Source: Pseudomonas taetrolens
GTDB lineage: Bacteria; Pseudomonadota; Gammaproteobacteria; Pseudomonadales; Pseudomonadaceae
Reading direction: 5' to 3'
NCBI RefSeq assembly: GCF_900475285.1
Contig: NZ_LS483370.1
Location: 4,540,001 to 4,604,000, forward strand
DNA length: 64,000 nucleotides
The notes below the pieces were generated by a model that was not told the DNA's origin, did not search any database, and saw only the letters and a list, made by a program, of their open reading frames with translations. Shown here in pieces: positions 19,391-29,749 of this stretch (position 1 is its first letter; each line of letters opens with the position of its first letter). The position numbers were made by a program, and so were the translations under genes.

Positions 19391-20932
19391 TTACGCCTTC
19401 GGGCCGGCAGCCTTGATCGCGTCGCTGACGTCGAACTTCTTGAAGTTCTCAGCGAACAGGCCAGCCAATGCTTTGGCAGCTTCGTCGTAGGCAGCGGTGT
19501 CAGCCCACGTGTTGCGTGGGTTGAGCAGAACAGTGTCGACGCCCGGAACGGCCAACGGCACGTCAAGGTTGATGGTGTCGAGGTGCTCGGTTTCGGCGCC
19601 AACCAGAACACCGCTCTGGATCGCTGCAATCACCGCACGGGTAGTCGGGATGTTGAAACGCTTGCCAACACCGTAGCCACCACCGGTCCAGCCGGTGTTG
19701 ACCAGGTAAACCTTGGAGCCGAAGCCGCGGATGCGCTTGATCAGCAGCTCAGCGTATTCGCCAGCCGGACGCGGGAAGAACGGTGCACCAAAGCAGGTGG
19801 AGAATGTCGACTTGATGCCGCTGCCCGAACCCATTTCAGTCGAGCCCACCAGTGCGGTGTAGCCAGACAGGAAGTGGTAAGCCGCTTGCTCTTCGCTGAG
19901 GATCGACACCGGTGGCAAGACGCCAGTCAGGTCGCAGGTCAGGAAGATCACAGCGTTTGGCTCCCCGCCCAGGTTCTTCTCGGAACGCTTGGCAACGTGC
20001 TCCAGCGGATAGGCGGCACGGCTGTTCTGGGTCAGGCTGACATCGGCATAGTCGGCGTGCTTGGCCTCGTCGATTACAACGTTTTCCAGGACGGCACCGT
20101 GCTTGATGGCTTTCCAGATGACCGGCTCGTTCTTCTCGGACAGGTCGATGCACTTGGCATAGCAACCGCCTTCGATGTTGAACACCACGCCTTCGCCCCA
20201 GCCGTGTTCATCATCACCGATCAGGTAACGGCTTTCATCAGCGGACAGGGTGGTTTTACCGGTGCCGGACAGGCCGAAGAACAGGGTCACATCGCCTTCT
20301 TCACCAATGTTGGCGGCGCAGTGCATCGGCAGTACGTCGGCAGCAGGCAGCAGGAAGTTCTGCACCGAGAACATGGCTTTCTTCATTTCACCGGCGTAAC
20401 GCATGCCGGCGATCAGCACTTTTTTCTGGGCGAAGTTGAGAATCACGCAACCGTCGGAGTTGGTGCCATCGCGCTCAGGTACGCACTCGAAGTTGGCCAC
20501 ATTGAGCACTTGCCACTCGTCACGGCCAGCCGGGTTGTACTGAGCCGGGTTGATGAACAGGCAACGACCGAACAGATTCTGCCAGGCAGTCTGGGTGGTC
20601 ATTTTCACGGCCAGGTAGTGGTCTTCGGAAGCCCCTACATGCACGTAGGAAACGAAATGCTCTTGCACGTTGTTGAAAGCCTCAACGCGATCCCACAGGG
20701 CATCGAACTTGTCAGCCGGGAACTTGCGGTTGATCGGGCCCCAGGCAATTGCAGCCTGAGTGGTCGGCTCTTCAACAATGAAACGGTCAGCCGGTGAACG
20801 GCCGGTACGGTGTCCGGTTTTGACAACCAGTGCGCCGGTGTCGGCAAGCTCGCCTTCACCACGGCTCAGGGCTTCTTTGACCAGATCGTCGATGCTCAGA
20901 TCGGTGTACACGGCGTTATTAGCTTGCGTCAT
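19391..20932 (-). CDS. pckA: Phosphoenolpyruvate carboxykinase (ATP)
   Basis: PckA converts oxaloacetate plus ATP to phosphoenolpyruvate, CO2 and ADP, the entry step of gluconeogenesis. The 513-aa protein is of the ATP-dependent bacterial type. Visible elements are the [12 protein letters not shown] block (about residue 49), the P-loop [13 protein letters not shown] (about 229-241), the adenine-site region ENVVIDE, and the YTALVGSTE and GSGIKSTFS blocks. It is monocistronic with a shared terminator. GGGGA lies 6 nt before the ATG, directly after a perfect hairpin in the leader. Confidence 0.97.
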   Translation of the reverse strand: MTQANNAVYTDLSIDDLVKEALSRGEGELADTGALVVKTGHRTGRSPADRFIVEEPTTQAAIAWGPINRKFPADKFDALWDRVEAFNNVQEHFVSYVHVGASEDHYLAVKMTTQTAWQNLFGRCLFINPAQYNPAGRDEWQVLNVANFECVPERDGTNSDGCVILNFAQKKVLIAGMRYAGEMKKAMFSVQNFLLPAADVLPMHCAANIGEEGDVTLFFGLSGTGKTTLSADESRYLIGDDEHGWGEGVVFNIEGGCYAKCIDLSEKNEPVIWKAIKHGAVLENVVIDEAKHADYADVSLTQNSRAAYPLEHVAKRSEKNLGGEPNAVIFLTCDLTGVLPPVSILSEEQAAYHFLSGYTALVGSTEMGSGSGIKSTFSTCFGAPFFPRPAGEYAELLIKRIRGFGSKVYLVNTGWTGGGYGVGKRFNIPTTRAVIAAIQSGVLVGAETEHLDTINLDVPLAVPGVDTVLLNPRNTWADTAAYDEAAKALAGLFAENFKKFDVSDAIKAAGPKA

Positions 20933-20943
20933 TAGGTTCCCCG

Positions 20944-20999
20944 TCGGCCATTGGCCGATTGCGCCAAACGTTTTGTAGTAGAAAAAATTGCACTACTAC
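20944..20999 (-). promoter_or_regulatory. Paired hairpins in the pckA leader
   Basis: Two perfect inverted repeats precede pckA. TCGGCCA-T-TGGCCGA (20944-20958) sits immediately before the ribosome site, and GTAGTAG...CTACTAC (20975-20981 with 20993-20999) lies further upstream. They may regulate translation or be an operator. No protein is known to bind here. Confidence 0.35.
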
Positions 21000-21052
21000 C
21001 GCGAAAAAAGTGGGCCGGATTATGCCAGAAAAGCCCAAAAAGAGTAGGCCCC

Positions 21053-21089
21053 ACCTGTCAGAACCGCGTAAGAACGGGCTTTGACAGGT
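21053..21089 (-). terminator. Hairpin downstream of hslO
   Basis: ACCTGTCA and TGACAGGT form an 8-bp stem about 25 nt after the hslO stop. A T-rich run occurs only later, at about 21040, so termination may be inefficient. Confidence 0.45.
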
Positions 21090-21111
21090 GTTTTACCTGC
21101 GCTGAAACGTT

Positions 21112-22014
21112 TTAGTGCTGAGTCCCGGAAGGCGACTCAACCCCGGCACCGGCAAACAATTGATCCACGTCTGCAGCATCGAACAGGTAACGCTCGTTAC
21201 AAAATTGGCAGTCAATTTCGAGATGGCCGCCGTGCTCACTGACCACTTTTTGTGCATCTTCCAGGCCCAGGCTGGTCAATGCATTACCGGAGCGCTCACG
21301 CGAACAGCTGCACTTGAACTCAATGGCCTGACCGTCAAACAGACGTACTGTTTCTTCGTGATAGAGGCGATGCAAAATAGTTTCGTTATCCAGCCCCAGC
21401 AACTCCTCGGCCTTGAGCGTATCGCCCAGCATCAGTAACTTGCTCCAACTGTCGGCACGCTCGTCTTCGTCTTCGATGACGTCGGCAGGCAGTTGCTGCA
21501 AGAACATGCCTCGAGCACGCTGCCCATCAGCGACCAGCCAGAAACGGGTCGGCACTTGCTCGGACATCACAAAATAGTTGGTGAAGCAATCTGCCAGCGT
21601 TGTGCCGTTCAGATCTACGATGCCCTGGTAGCGCTTGCCCACGGTCGGGTCAATGGTAATGGCCAACACGCCGTTGGGCAGCAGGTCTGCCAGGGTGGCA
21701 TCCGCCGCGATCTTGTCCGCGTCGAAACGTGCCAGACCGCGTATTTCACGCTCACTGGTGCACTCGATCATCAACAAGGGCACCGGGCCTTCAGAGCGGG
21801 CCTGCAGGCTAAGCAAACCGTCAATCTTCTGGTTGCCCACCAGCAACGCAGCCGCCGCCATCAGCTCGCCCAACAGCTGTTGTACCGGCTGTGGATAGTT
21901 GTGTTTGGCCAACACTTCGGCGTAGCTGTGCTCCAGAGAAGCCAACTCGCCGCGGGCGTCATTGCTGTCGAACATGAAACGTTGTGTAGCATCTGTTTTG
22001 TGTAAATCGGACAT
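21112..22014 (-). CDS. hslO: 33 kDa redox-regulated chaperonin (Hsp33)
   Basis: Hsp33 is a cytoplasmic holdase switched on by oxidative unfolding. The start at 22014 ([13 protein letters not shown]) gives 300 aa and matches Pseudomonas homologues; upstream codons in the frame are not family-like. The redox switch is intact: C235-x-C237 and C269-x-x-C272 form the zinc-binding tetrad in the C-terminal domain. The N-terminal domain carries ELMAAAALL. It lies downstream of hslR on the same strand, the usual hslR-hslO pairing of heat-shock genes. Confidence 0.97.
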   Translation of the reverse strand: MSDLHKTDATQRFMFDSNDARGELASLEHSYAEVLAKHNYPQPVQQLLGELMAAAALLVGNQKIDGLLSLQARSEGPVPLLMIECTSEREIRGLARFDADKIAADATLADLLPNGVLAITIDPTVGKRYQGIVDLNGTTLADCFTNYFVMSEQVPTRFWLVADGQRARGMFLQQLPADVIEDEDERADSWSKLLMLGDTLKAEELLGLDNETILHRLYHEETVRLFDGQAIEFKCSCSRERSGNALTSLGLEDAQKVVSEHGGHLEIDCQFCNERYLFDAADVDQLFAGAGVESPSGTQH

Positions 22015-22182
22015 AAGAATAGAGTTCTGAATGGGTGACAAAATGTGTTCAAGTCTAACAAAGCGCGGAATCAAACGCTGACAGCGGGAACAGCCCGCAA
22101 ACTAATAAACCTATATGGCGCCGTACATGGACGGTTACAAGTCATACGTGCACAGACTCGACGTACGGCCTTCAGGACTGGC

Positions 22183-22590
22183 TCACTCCACACTGCCGGC
22201 GCCATGAAATTGATGCAGTTGACGGCGTTGTTTCTTGGTCGGCTTGCCGTCCGTACTGATGCCCATCGCTCCCGCTTTGCGCAAGGCGGCTGCGTTTTCA
22301 CGCTTGACGATGCTTTGCTCGGTTTCGGCGTACAGCAACTGGGCTTGTGGAGCACCACCCCGCACCGTAGACAGCGCTTTGACTTCAACGGTGCGCTCTT
22401 CAAGCCCTACGCGAATTTGCAGTTCATCGCCCACGCGTGGCTCCTTGCCCGGCTTGCAGCGCTCGCCGCGACAGTGAACCTTGCCGCTCTCGATCGCTGC
22501 TTTGGCCAAGGCACGGGTTTTATAAAAACGTGCCGCCCATAGCCACTTGTCCAGCCGGATCTTGTCGTCCTCTGCCTGCTTCTGCGCCAT
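22183..22590 (-). CDS. hslR: Ribosome-associated heat shock protein Hsp15
   Basis: This small S4-domain RNA-binding protein in E. coli rescues 50S subunits carrying stalled nascent chains. The start at 22590 has GAGG 7 nt upstream; the frame extends 14 codons further without support. The product is 135 aa. The S4 motif occupies residues 10-70 (IRLDKWLWAARFYKTR... then ...AKAAIESGKVHCRG), followed by a basic C-terminal tail (KPTKKQRRQL). It is first of the hslR-hslO pair, which are separated by 168 nt. Confidence 0.95.
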   Translation of the reverse strand: MAQKQAEDDKIRLDKWLWAARFYKTRALAKAAIESGKVHCRGERCKPGKEPRVGDELQIRVGLEERTVEVKALSTVRGGAPQAQLLYAETEQSIVKRENAAALRKAGAMGISTDGKPTKKQRRQLHQFHGAGSVE

Positions 22591-22820
22591 TTGGATTCCT
22601 CTTCTTTCAAATAGTCGGAACTGTACTACCACTTCTGATGATCCAAGGAATCAAACCAGCCGATAGAATGCCCAGCACGGGAGTAGCCTACACGTAGATA
22701 ACTGTCGCCATTTGCCGGATATTCTGCGTGAATACCGCTGAAGGCTTTCCAGCCCTCGCCGATGATTGACCTGCAGGGTTTCTCCTGCTGCCCGGATACG
22801 TTAAACGCTGGTTATTTATA

Positions 22821-23303
22821 TTGAAGACTTTTGACCATTTGACCGTTGTCGGTCTGCGCGAGTGGGTGGCGCTTCCCGATCTGGGAGTCGCGGGCCTGCG
22901 GGCGAAAATCGACACCGGTGCCAGTACCTCCAGCCTGCACGCTACCGAAATCGAGCCATTCGAGCGCGACGGTGTGAAATGGGTTCGTTTCAATGCCCAT
23001 CTGGGCACCTTGGTCCAGTTGCGTCACCGCCACTGCGAAGCGCCGCTGGTTGCGATGAAAACCATTAAAAGCTCCAACGGCCATGCGCAGGTGCGCTATG
23101 TGATTCGCACGGGCCTGGCACTGGGTGATCGCGTCTGGGAGGTCGAATTCACCCTCGCCTGCCGAAAATCCATGCGCTATCGCCTGCTACTGGGCTCCAA
23201 AGCCCTGGTCCACGGTCAATTGGTCGTTAACCCGGGGCTCAAATACGTACAAGACAAGCCGGTATTTCCGGTCACTACTACCTCTGCCACAGGTGTTGCA
23301 TGA
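22821..23303 (+). CDS. rimB: RimK-associated ATP-dependent zinc protease-like (RimB), retropepsin fold
   Basis: This 160-aa protein belongs to the putative ATP-dependent zinc protease family, which has a retropepsin-like fold. The active-site-like motif is [14 protein letters not shown] (about residues 28-41), with the DTGA signature of aspartic proteases. It probably starts at TTG 22821; no good ribosome site was seen, so the start is uncertain. The last codons overlap rimK by 4 nt (ATGA). In P. fluorescens SBW25 the rimABK operon modifies ribosomal protein S6, and RimB is a partner of RimK. In the 230-nt gap after the hslR start I see no convincing third (rimA) gene. Confidence 0.85.
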   Translation: MKTFDHLTVVGLREWVALPDLGVAGLRAKIDTGASTSSLHATEIEPFERDGVKWVRFNAHLGTLVQLRHRHCEAPLVAMKTIKSSNGHAQVRYVIRTGLALGDRVWEVEFTLACRKSMRYRLLLGSKALVHGQLVVNPGLKYVQDKPVFPVTTTSATGVA

Positions 23304-24205
23304 AGATCGCTGTGCTGTCGCGTAACCCGCGTCTGTATTCCACTCGTCGTCTGGTTGAAGCCGGGACCGAACGAGGCCATGAAATGGTAGTGATCGATAC
23401 CCTGCGCGCCTATATGAACATTGCCAGTCATAAGCCGCAGATCCACTATCGCGGCAAGCCGATCGAAGGCTTTGACGCGGTGATCCCGCGCATTGGCGCT
23501 TCGGTCACGTTTTATGGCTGCGCGGTCTTGCGCCAGTTCGAAATGATGGGGGTCTTCCCGCTCAACGAGTCGGTGGCCATTGCCCGTTCGCGGGACAAGT
23601 TGCGCTCGCTGCAACTGCTGTCACGCCGCGGCCTGGGCTTGCCGGTCACCGGATTTGCCCACTCGCCGGATGACATCCCCGACTTGATCGAGATGGTCAA
23701 CGGTGCTCCGCTGGTGATCAAGGTACTGGAAGGAACGCAAGGCATCGGTGTGGTGCTGTGCGAAACCGCCACCGCTGCCGAGTCGGTGATCGAGGCCTTC
23801 ATGGGCCTCAAGCAAAACATCATGGTGCAGGAATACATCAAGGAAGCCGGCGGCGCCGATATTCGCTGCTTTGTCGTGGGTGACAAGGTCATCGCAGCCA
23901 TGAAGCGCCAGGCCAAGCCGGGGGAGTTCCGCTCCAACCTGCATCGGGGTGGCAGCGCCAGCCTGATCAAAATCACGCCCGAAGAGCGCATGACCGCGAT
24001 CCGTGCTGCCAAGGTCATGGGATTGAGTGTGGCCGGGGTTGATATCCTGCGCTCCAACCACGGCCCTCTGGTGCTGGAGGTCAACTCATCGCCAGGGCTG
24101 GAAGGTATTGAAACCACCACGGGCAAGGACGTAGCCGGGATCATCATTGAGCATCTCGAGAAGAACAGCGGCCCGAACATGACCCGCACCAAAGGCAAAG
24201 GCTAA
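23300..24205 (+). CDS. rimK: Ribosomal protein S6--L-glutamate ligase
   Basis: RimK adds glutamate residues to the C-terminus of ribosomal protein S6, using ATP. The 301-aa protein is an ATP-grasp ligase. An N-terminal domain (1-100) with [16 protein letters not shown] precedes the grasp domain with [15 protein letters not shown] (about 141-155), the [19 protein letters not shown] block and the metal-binding [14 protein letters not shown] near residue 258. It is translationally coupled to rimB. In SBW25 this system reshapes ribosomes during root colonisation; that is literature knowledge, not visible here. Confidence 0.95.
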   Translation: MKIAVLSRNPRLYSTRRLVEAGTERGHEMVVIDTLRAYMNIASHKPQIHYRGKPIEGFDAVIPRIGASVTFYGCAVLRQFEMMGVFPLNESVAIARSRDKLRSLQLLSRRGLGLPVTGFAHSPDDIPDLIEMVNGAPLVIKVLEGTQGIGVVLCETATAAESVIEAFMGLKQNIMVQEYIKEAGGADIRCFVVGDKVIAAMKRQAKPGEFRSNLHRGGSASLIKITPEERMTAIRAAKVMGLSVAGVDILRSNHGPLVLEVNSSPGLEGIETTTGKDVAGIIIEHLEKNSGPNMTRTKGKG

Positions 24206-24212
24206 GCACTGA

Positions 24213-24304
24213 TGTAGCCGCTGCCGCAGGCTGCGATAAGGGCCGAAGAACCTTGAACAACAGGGGCGCTGCGCACCCCATCGCAGCCTGCGGCAGCGGC
24301 TACA
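24213..24304. repeat. REP-like inverted pair (GTAGCCGCTGCCGC family)
   Basis: TGTAGCCGCTGCCGCAGGCT and its reverse complement AGCCTGCGGCAGCGGCTACA flank a short spacer containing GGGGCGCTGCGCACCCC. The pair sits between convergent rimK and envZ and may act as their joint 3' structure. Copies of this family occur at 36847, 41296 and 53690. Confidence 0.8.
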
Positions 24305-24319
24305 GAATTCCCGTCGAGA

Positions 24320-25633
24320 CTACACTGCGCCTCGTGGCAGCATCAGGCCCAGTGGCAAGCGCACCCGTGCTTCCAGACCTCCACCCGCGCGGTTACGCAA
24401 CTCGACATTGCCACCGTGCATGGAGGCGATACGCTTGACGATTGCAAGGCCCAACCCTGTGCCCTTGCCGCCTCGCGCCCGGTCACCGCGAATGAACGGA
24501 TTGAAGATGTCTTCGAGTTCGGCAGGATCAATCCCCATGCCGCGGTCCATGACACTCAACACCACATAGGGAGCGCTGGTGTCTCCAGATACATAAGCCG
24601 CCACTTCAACATCTTCGCCCGCATGGTGCAGAGCATTGCCGATCAGGTTATTGAGCAGGCGCTTCATCGACACCCTGCGCAGCGGAAACGGCTGAATGGG
24701 CTGCAGCCGCAAGCGCACTTTCTCTTCATTCTGGTTGTAAGGCGCCACCACTTCACGGATCAGTTCACACAGGTCGACTTCTTCGACCGGCTCATCTCGG
24801 CCATCTCGAATAAATGCCAGAAACTGGTCTAGGATGGCGTCCATGTCTTCAATGTCGCGCACCATGTCGTCTGTCAGGTCACTGTGGTTACCCATCAACT
24901 CCAGAGACAGCCGCAAGCGCGTCAGCGGGGTTCGCAGATCATGGGACACGCCCGCCAGCATCAGCTCGCGCTCACGACCCGCCTGCTCGACATCCTCAGC
25001 CATTTGGTTGAATGCACTGTACACCTCGGTCATTTCACTGGGCGTGTCGCTGATCGGCAGGCGCACACTGCGCCCCTGCCCCAACTGACGTGCGGCATAG
25101 ACCAGGCGTTTCAATGGCTGGTTGAGCTGGCTGACGAAAATCCACGCCGAGGCGGTGGACAACAACCCGATGGCCAGGAACCACCCCAGTACACTCCAGA
25201 TCTTCTGCCCCCGCAACGGATGCGGGTACAGCGGGACTTTCAGCCATCCATCACCCAGGCTCGGTGCCCGCACCCACAACGCAGGCGGCGCATGCACCCG
25301 CAGCCGGACCTCGGTGTCAGCCCCCAGCTCAGCCTGCATCTGACGCTGGTAAATTTCACTGTAAGGCCAGTGTTGCTCGCCCTCGGGCACACCGCCCCCC
25401 ACGACACGGATCAAACCGGCCGCATCGGCAATCTTGTTGCGGTCTTCTTCATCCGCAGCCCAGTAAGCCCGCAGGGTCAGCGCCACGCCGTGACTGTATT
25501 GGCGATCAACCAGCACGTCCTCGTTCATCAACAGATAAACCAGCGTCAGCGCCTTGGAAAACAGGACAACGATCAGGACCAGCCAGAGAGTGCGGGAGAA
25601 AAAGCTTTGGGGAAACCAGAGAGGGGTTTTCAT
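24320..25633 (-). CDS. envZ: Osmolarity sensor histidine kinase EnvZ-like
   Basis: This inner-membrane sensor kinase phosphorylates OmpR. The 437-aa protein has membrane segments near residues 14-36 and 147-168 with a periplasmic domain between, a HAMP region (about 169-222), an H-box SHDLRTPLTRLRL with His231, and an ATPase domain with NLIGNALHHA, DRGMGIDP and GKGTGLGLAIVKR. The full set of N, G1 and G2 boxes is present. It lies 113 nt downstream of ompR. That gap contains a very stable hairpin, so the kinase may be made at a different level from the regulator. Confidence 0.93.
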   Translation of the reverse strand: MKTPLWFPQSFFSRTLWLVLIVVLFSKALTLVYLLMNEDVLVDRQYSHGVALTLRAYWAADEEDRNKIADAAGLIRVVGGGVPEGEQHWPYSEIYQRQMQAELGADTEVRLRVHAPPALWVRAPSLGDGWLKVPLYPHPLRGQKIWSVLGWFLAIGLLSTASAWIFVSQLNQPLKRLVYAARQLGQGRSVRLPISDTPSEMTEVYSAFNQMAEDVEQAGRERELMLAGVSHDLRTPLTRLRLSLELMGNHSDLTDDMVRDIEDMDAILDQFLAFIRDGRDEPVEEVDLCELIREVVAPYNQNEEKVRLRLQPIQPFPLRRVSMKRLLNNLIGNALHHAGEDVEVAAYVSGDTSAPYVVLSVMDRGMGIDPAELEDIFNPFIRGDRARGGKGTGLGLAIVKRIASMHGGNVELRNRAGGGLEARVRLPLGLMLPRGAV

Positions 25634-25654
25634 AGACAGCTGCTTTTACACTTT

Positions 25655-25737
25655 GCAGGAGCGAGTTCGGAGACCCGCAAAAAGTTGGATCGCGAGCCAC
25701 GCTGGCGCTGGGACACGCTGCGTGGCTCGCTCCTACA
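25655..25737. repeat. REP-like hairpin between ompR and envZ
   Basis: GCGAGCCACGC (25692-25702) and GCGTGGCTCGC (25720-25730) form a perfect 11-bp stem. They are flanked by GCAGGAGCGAG and CTCGCTCCTAC, which also pair partly. It belongs to the GCGAGC REP family and lies inside an apparent operon. Confidence 0.7.
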
Positions 25738-25746
25738 AATGATCAA

Positions 25747-26487
25747 TCACTTGGCGGCATTACCATCCGGCACGAACACATAACCTACGCCCCAGACAGT
25801 CTGGATATAGCGCGGTTTGGAAGGATCGGGTTCGATCATGCGGCGCAAGCGGGAAATTTGAACGTCGATTGAACGCTCCAGGGCATCCCATTCACGACCA
25901 CGCGCCAGGTTCATCAGCTTGTCGCGGGTCAACGGCTCGCGGGCATGCATGACCAGAGCTTTGAGCACCGCGAACTCACCGGTGGTGAGCATGTGAACTT
26001 CATCGCCACGCTTGAGCTCACGGGTTGCCAGCGACAATTCGTAATCACCGAAGGTGACGCTTTCGTCTTCGCTGCCCGGTGCACCCGGCACCGGAGCCGA
26101 TTGACGGCGCAATACCGCACGCACCCGGGCCATCAGCTCATCAGGGTTGAACGGTTTGGCCAGGTAGTCGTCGGCACCCAGTTCCAGGCCCTTGATACGA
26201 CTCAACTCATCGCCCTTGGCGGTGAGCATGATGATCGGTACCCGATTGTTCGCTGCGCGCAGACGGCGGCAGGCTGACAGGCCATCTTCACCGGGCAGCA
26301 TCAGGTCCAGCACCACAAGGTTGAACACCTCGCGTGCCAGCAAACGGTCCATTTGTTCAACGTTAGGCACAGCGCGGGCACGATAGCCCTTGCTGACGAA
26401 GAAACGTTCCAGCAGGCTGCTCAGCCCGGGATCGTCATCAACGATGAGGATTTTTTCGCCTTCAGCAGTTTGTGCAGTGCTGCTCAT
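25747..26487 (-). CDS. ompR: Two-component response regulator OmpR
   Basis: This OmpR/PhoB-family transcription factor has 246 aa. The receiver domain spans residues 11-125, with acidic pocket DDD at 17-19, phospho-acceptor Asp61 in VVLDLMLPGEDG, and Lys in LAKPF. The winged-helix effector domain spans about 145-240 (TRDKLMNLARGREWDALERSIDVQISRLRR is the recognition region). It is upstream of envZ on the same strand. Targets cannot be read from this window. Confidence 0.96.
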   Translation of the reverse strand: MSSTAQTAEGEKILIVDDDPGLSSLLERFFVSKGYRARAVPNVEQMDRLLAREVFNLVVLDLMLPGEDGLSACRRLRAANNRVPIIMLTAKGDELSRIKGLELGADDYLAKPFNPDELMARVRAVLRRQSAPVPGAPGSEDESVTFGDYELSLATRELKRGDEVHMLTTGEFAVLKALVMHAREPLTRDKLMNLARGREWDALERSIDVQISRLRRMIEPDPSKPRYIQTVWGVGYVFVPDGNAAK

Positions 26488-26845
26488 TGGATGCTCCTTT
26501 GATCTCGGCGCGCATTATGGCTTAGCTGCTGTTATACGCATCGTGTGCATTGTTAGCAGATTTTTCCTTCACAACCAGCACCAGGATCATTGCAAGCACA
26601 GCGCGCTGTCCCCTGAATCCGGGAACGCTGGTTATAATGCGCCGCCTTTTGTGTCAGGCAATCTTGGATTTTTAATGATTGCGGCAGGATTTATTTTTTC
26701 AACGGACGCCGTAATTTTCTGATTTCGCGGGTCAACAGGCTGCCCTTTTGGCCCAGGTAGCGGTGCCTTCCAGGCCGCTCAACCAGCCTCGCAAGCCTTA
26801 AAGCCCGGGCGTGCGAGCCTGCATCACAATTTGTCAGGTGGATTT
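26488..26845. other. Intergenic region between ompR and tex
   Basis: This 358-nt divergent gap holds no convincing gene. TGGTTATAAT at 26629-26638 is an extended -10 element that could drive tex with a leader of about 200 nt. No clear -35 accompanies it. The leader includes a T-rich stretch (26659-26700) with no obvious strong hairpin. Confidence 0.4.
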
Positions 26846-29167
26846 ATGGACAGCATCAACAGCCGCATCGCCGAAGAACTTGGCGTGCGCCCGCAGCAGG
26901 TCGAAGCGGCCGTCGCTCTTCTGGATGAAGGCTCCACCGTACCCTTCATTTCTCGCTACCGTAAGGAAGTGACAGGCAGCCTGGATGACACCCAGTTACG
27001 CCATCTGGAAGAACGCCTGCGCTACCTGCGTGAACTCGACGAACGGCGTATCAGCATCCTCGCCAGCATCGAAGAGCAAGGAAAATTGACCCCCGAGCTG
27101 GCCCGCGACATCAAGCTCGCTGACACCAAGACCCGCCTCGAAGACTTGTATCTGCCGTACAAGCAAAAGCGCCGCACCAAGGGCCAGATCGCCCTGGAAG
27201 CCGGCCTCGGCGAGCTGGCTGACGGCCTGTTCAACGATCCTGGCCTGAGCCCTGAAACCGAAGCCGCACGCTTTGTCGACGCCGAAAAAGGGGTCGCCGA
27301 CGTCAAGGCAGCACTCGATGGCGCCAAGTACATCCTCATGGAGCGCTTCGCTGAAGACGCCAGCCTGCTGGACAAGCTGCGCAGCTTCCTGAAGCAGGAA
27401 GCCACCCTCAGCGCCCGTGTGATCCCGGGCAAGGAAGAGGAAGGCGCCAAGTTCCGCGACTACTTCGAACACGACGAGCCGCTCAAAAGCATGCCGTCGC
27501 ACCGCGCACTGGCGATTTTCCGTGGCCGCAACGAAGGGATTCTCAGCTCCTCGCTCAAAGTGGGTGAAGAGCTGCCCGGCAGCATGCACCCCGGGGAGAT
27601 GATGATCGCCGAGCGCTTCGGCCTGCAGAATCAAAACCGCCCGGCAGACAAATGGCTGAGTGAAGTGGTGCGCTGGACCTGGAAGGTCAAGCTGTACACC
27701 CACCTCGAAACCGACTTGCTGGGTGAACTGCGTGACGCCGCAGAAACCGAAGCGATCAATGTGTTCGCCCACAACCTGCATGACTTGCTGCTGTCCGCTC
27801 CCGCGGGCCCGCGTGCAACCCTCGGCCTGGACCCGGGCCTGCGCACCGGCTGCAAACTGGCCGTGGTCGATGCCACGGGCAAACTGCTCGAGTACGCCAC
27901 CGTCTACCCCCACGTACCGCACAACAAGTGGGACCAGACCATCGCCGTCATGGCCGCCCTGTGCGCCAAGCATTCGGTTGAGCTGATCGCCATTGGCAAC
28001 GGCACCGCCAGCCGTGAAAGCGACAAACTGGTGGCCGATCTGGCCAAAAAATACCCGGCACTGAAAGTCACCAAAGTGATGGTTTCGGAAGCAGGTGCCT
28101 CGGTGTACTCGGCGTCGGAACTGGCCGCCAAGGAATTTCCCGATCTGGACGTATCGATCCGTGGTGCGGTGTCGATTGCCCGACGCCTGCAAGATCCACT
28201 GGCCGAACTGGTGAAGATCGATCCGAAATCCATCGGCGTCGGTCAATACCAGCACGACGTGTCCCAGCTCAAGCTGGCACGCGGGCTGGACGCGGTGGTT
28301 GAAGACTGCGTGAACGCCGTCGGCGTGGACGTGAACACGGCGTCAGTCGCGCTGCTGGCCCGTATTTCCGGGCTCAACGCCACACTGGCACAAAACATCG
28401 TCAATCATCGTGACGAAAACGGCGCGTTCAAAACCCGGGCAGCGCTGAAGAAAGTCAGCCGTCTGGGCGAAAAAACCTTCGAACAAGCCGCAGGCTTTTT
28501 GCGTGTGATGAATGGCGACAACCCTCTGGACAGCTCGGCCGTTCACCCGGAAGCCTACCCGCTGGTCAAGCGCATTGCTTCGGACACCGAGCGCGACATT
28601 CGCTCGCTGATCGGTGACGCCAGCTTCCTCAAACGCCTTGATCCCAAGAAATTCACCGATGAAACTTTCGGCCTGCCAACGGTCACCGACATCCTGCAAG
28701 AGCTGGAAAAACCCGGTCGCGACCCCCGCCCTGAATTCAAGACTGCCGAATTCCAGGAAGGCGTCGAAGACCTCAAAGACCTGCAACTAGGGATGATTCT
28801 GGAAGGTGTCGTCACCAACGTGACCAACTTTGGGGCCTTCGTCGATATCGGCGTACACCAGGACGGTCTGGTGCACATCTCGGCCTTGTCCGAGAAGTTC
28901 ATCAAAGACCCGCGTGAAGCCGTGAAAGCCGGTGACGTGGTCAAGGTCAAGGTCATGGAAATCGACATCCCGCGCAAACGTGTCGGCCTGTCGATGCGCA
29001 TGAGCGACACCCCCGGCGAGAAAATCGACGGTGCTCGCGGCGCACGCCCCGGCTCGGCCCCACGCCAGCACAACACGGCGCCACGCAAAGAAAGCGTTGC
29101 CGCCGCGCCGAGCAATAATGCGATGGCTTCGCTGTTTGCCAACGCCAAACAGTTGAAGAAACGCTAA
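26846..29167 (+). CDS. tex: Tex-family transcription accessory protein
   Basis: Tex is a cytoplasmic nucleic-acid-binding protein related to eukaryotic Spt6. The start at 26846 ([14 protein letters not shown]) has AGGTGG just upstream; an in-frame start 15 nt earlier is less good. The 773-aa protein shows the family order: an N-terminal helical HTH region, a YqgF/RuvC-like domain with [18 protein letters not shown] (about residue 325), helix-hairpin-helix motifs near 480-560 ([15 protein letters not shown]), and a C-terminal S1 RNA-binding domain ([20 protein letters not shown], about 646-715). An Ala/Pro-rich tail follows. The next gene starts on the last base of the stop codon. Confidence 0.96.
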   Translation: MDSINSRIAEELGVRPQQVEAAVALLDEGSTVPFISRYRKEVTGSLDDTQLRHLEERLRYLRELDERRISILASIEEQGKLTPELARDIKLADTKTRLEDLYLPYKQKRRTKGQIALEAGLGELADGLFNDPGLSPETEAARFVDAEKGVADVKAALDGAKYILMERFAEDASLLDKLRSFLKQEATLSARVIPGKEEEGAKFRDYFEHDEPLKSMPSHRALAIFRGRNEGILSSSLKVGEELPGSMHPGEMMIAERFGLQNQNRPADKWLSEVVRWTWKVKLYTHLETDLLGELRDAAETEAINVFAHNLHDLLLSAPAGPRATLGLDPGLRTGCKLAVVDATGKLLEYATVYPHVPHNKWDQTIAVMAALCAKHSVELIAIGNGTASRESDKLVADLAKKYPALKVTKVMVSEAGASVYSASELAAKEFPDLDVSIRGAVSIARRLQDPLAELVKIDPKSIGVGQYQHDVSQLKLARGLDAVVEDCVNAVGVDVNTASVALLARISGLNATLAQNIVNHRDENGAFKTRAALKKVSRLGEKTFEQAAGFLRVMNGDNPLDSSAVHPEAYPLVKRIASDTERDIRSLIGDASFLKRLDPKKFTDETFGLPTVTDILQELEKPGRDPRPEFKTAEFQEGVEDLKDLQLGMILEGVVTNVTNFGAFVDIGVHQDGLVHISALSEKFIKDPREAVKAGDVVKVKVMEIDIPRKRVGLSMRMSDTPGEKIDGARGARPGSAPRQHNTAPRKESVAAAPSNNAMASLFANAKQLKKR

Positions 29168-29550
29168 TGTCGCTCCCCGATAGCCTGACCCAAAGTGCCT
29201 ACAGCACATTAATCGGTTGCCGCGTGCAGTCTGTGGAAAACGGCGTAGCGCACGTTGCGCTGAGCCTGGAACCTCAGCTGCGCAACCGCGCCGGCAAGCT
29301 GCACGGAGGCGCCCTGTTCAGCCTGGTTGATATCAGCATGGGCCTGGCGTGCTCCAGCTCCCACGGCTTCGACCAGCAGAGCGCCACCATCGAGTGCAAG
29401 ATCAACTACATGCGGGCCGTGTCTGAAGGCGATGTGCTGTGCATCGCCAAAGTCATCCACCCGGGCAGACGCACGCTGGTGGTCGAAGCTGACGTGTTGC
29501 AAGGCGACAAGCTGGTCGCAAAAGCACAAGGCACCTTCGCTGTCCTGTAG
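29167..29550 (+). CDS. PaaI-family hotdog-fold thioesterase
   Basis: This 127-aa single-domain hotdog protein has the PaaI/YbgC-type thioesterase motif LHGGALFSLVDISMGLA (about residues 42-58), with HGG and the catalytic acidic residue in the following helix. It probably hydrolyses an acyl-CoA; the substrate cannot be told. The ATG overlaps the tex stop by one base, suggesting co-translation with tex. Confidence 0.88.
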   Translation: MSLPDSLTQSAYSTLIGCRVQSVENGVAHVALSLEPQLRNRAGKLHGGALFSLVDISMGLACSSSHGFDQQSATIECKINYMRAVSEGDVLCIAKVIHPGRRTLVVEADVLQGDKLVAKAQGTFAVL

Positions 29551-29749
29551 CGGTCCCTGGGTCATTTGAGTTAATTTCGGCACTGCAAATGCGGTGCTGA
29601 AATGCGCTCGGAGCGCCAAGGGCCGAATACAGGCATGCAACAACGTTTTACTTACCAACGCCAGGCGACCACGCCAGTTTCAACTTCACCCTTGTAGACC
29701 GTCCTGACCACCCCCATATTGGGGCGACTGACGCGTGAAGGAATCCAAC
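29551..29749. other. Gap before gshA
   Basis: About 200 nt without a supportable gene. CCCCATATTGGGG (29712-29724) is a small inverted repeat shortly before the gshA ribosome site and may be an operator or part of the leader. Confidence 0.35.
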
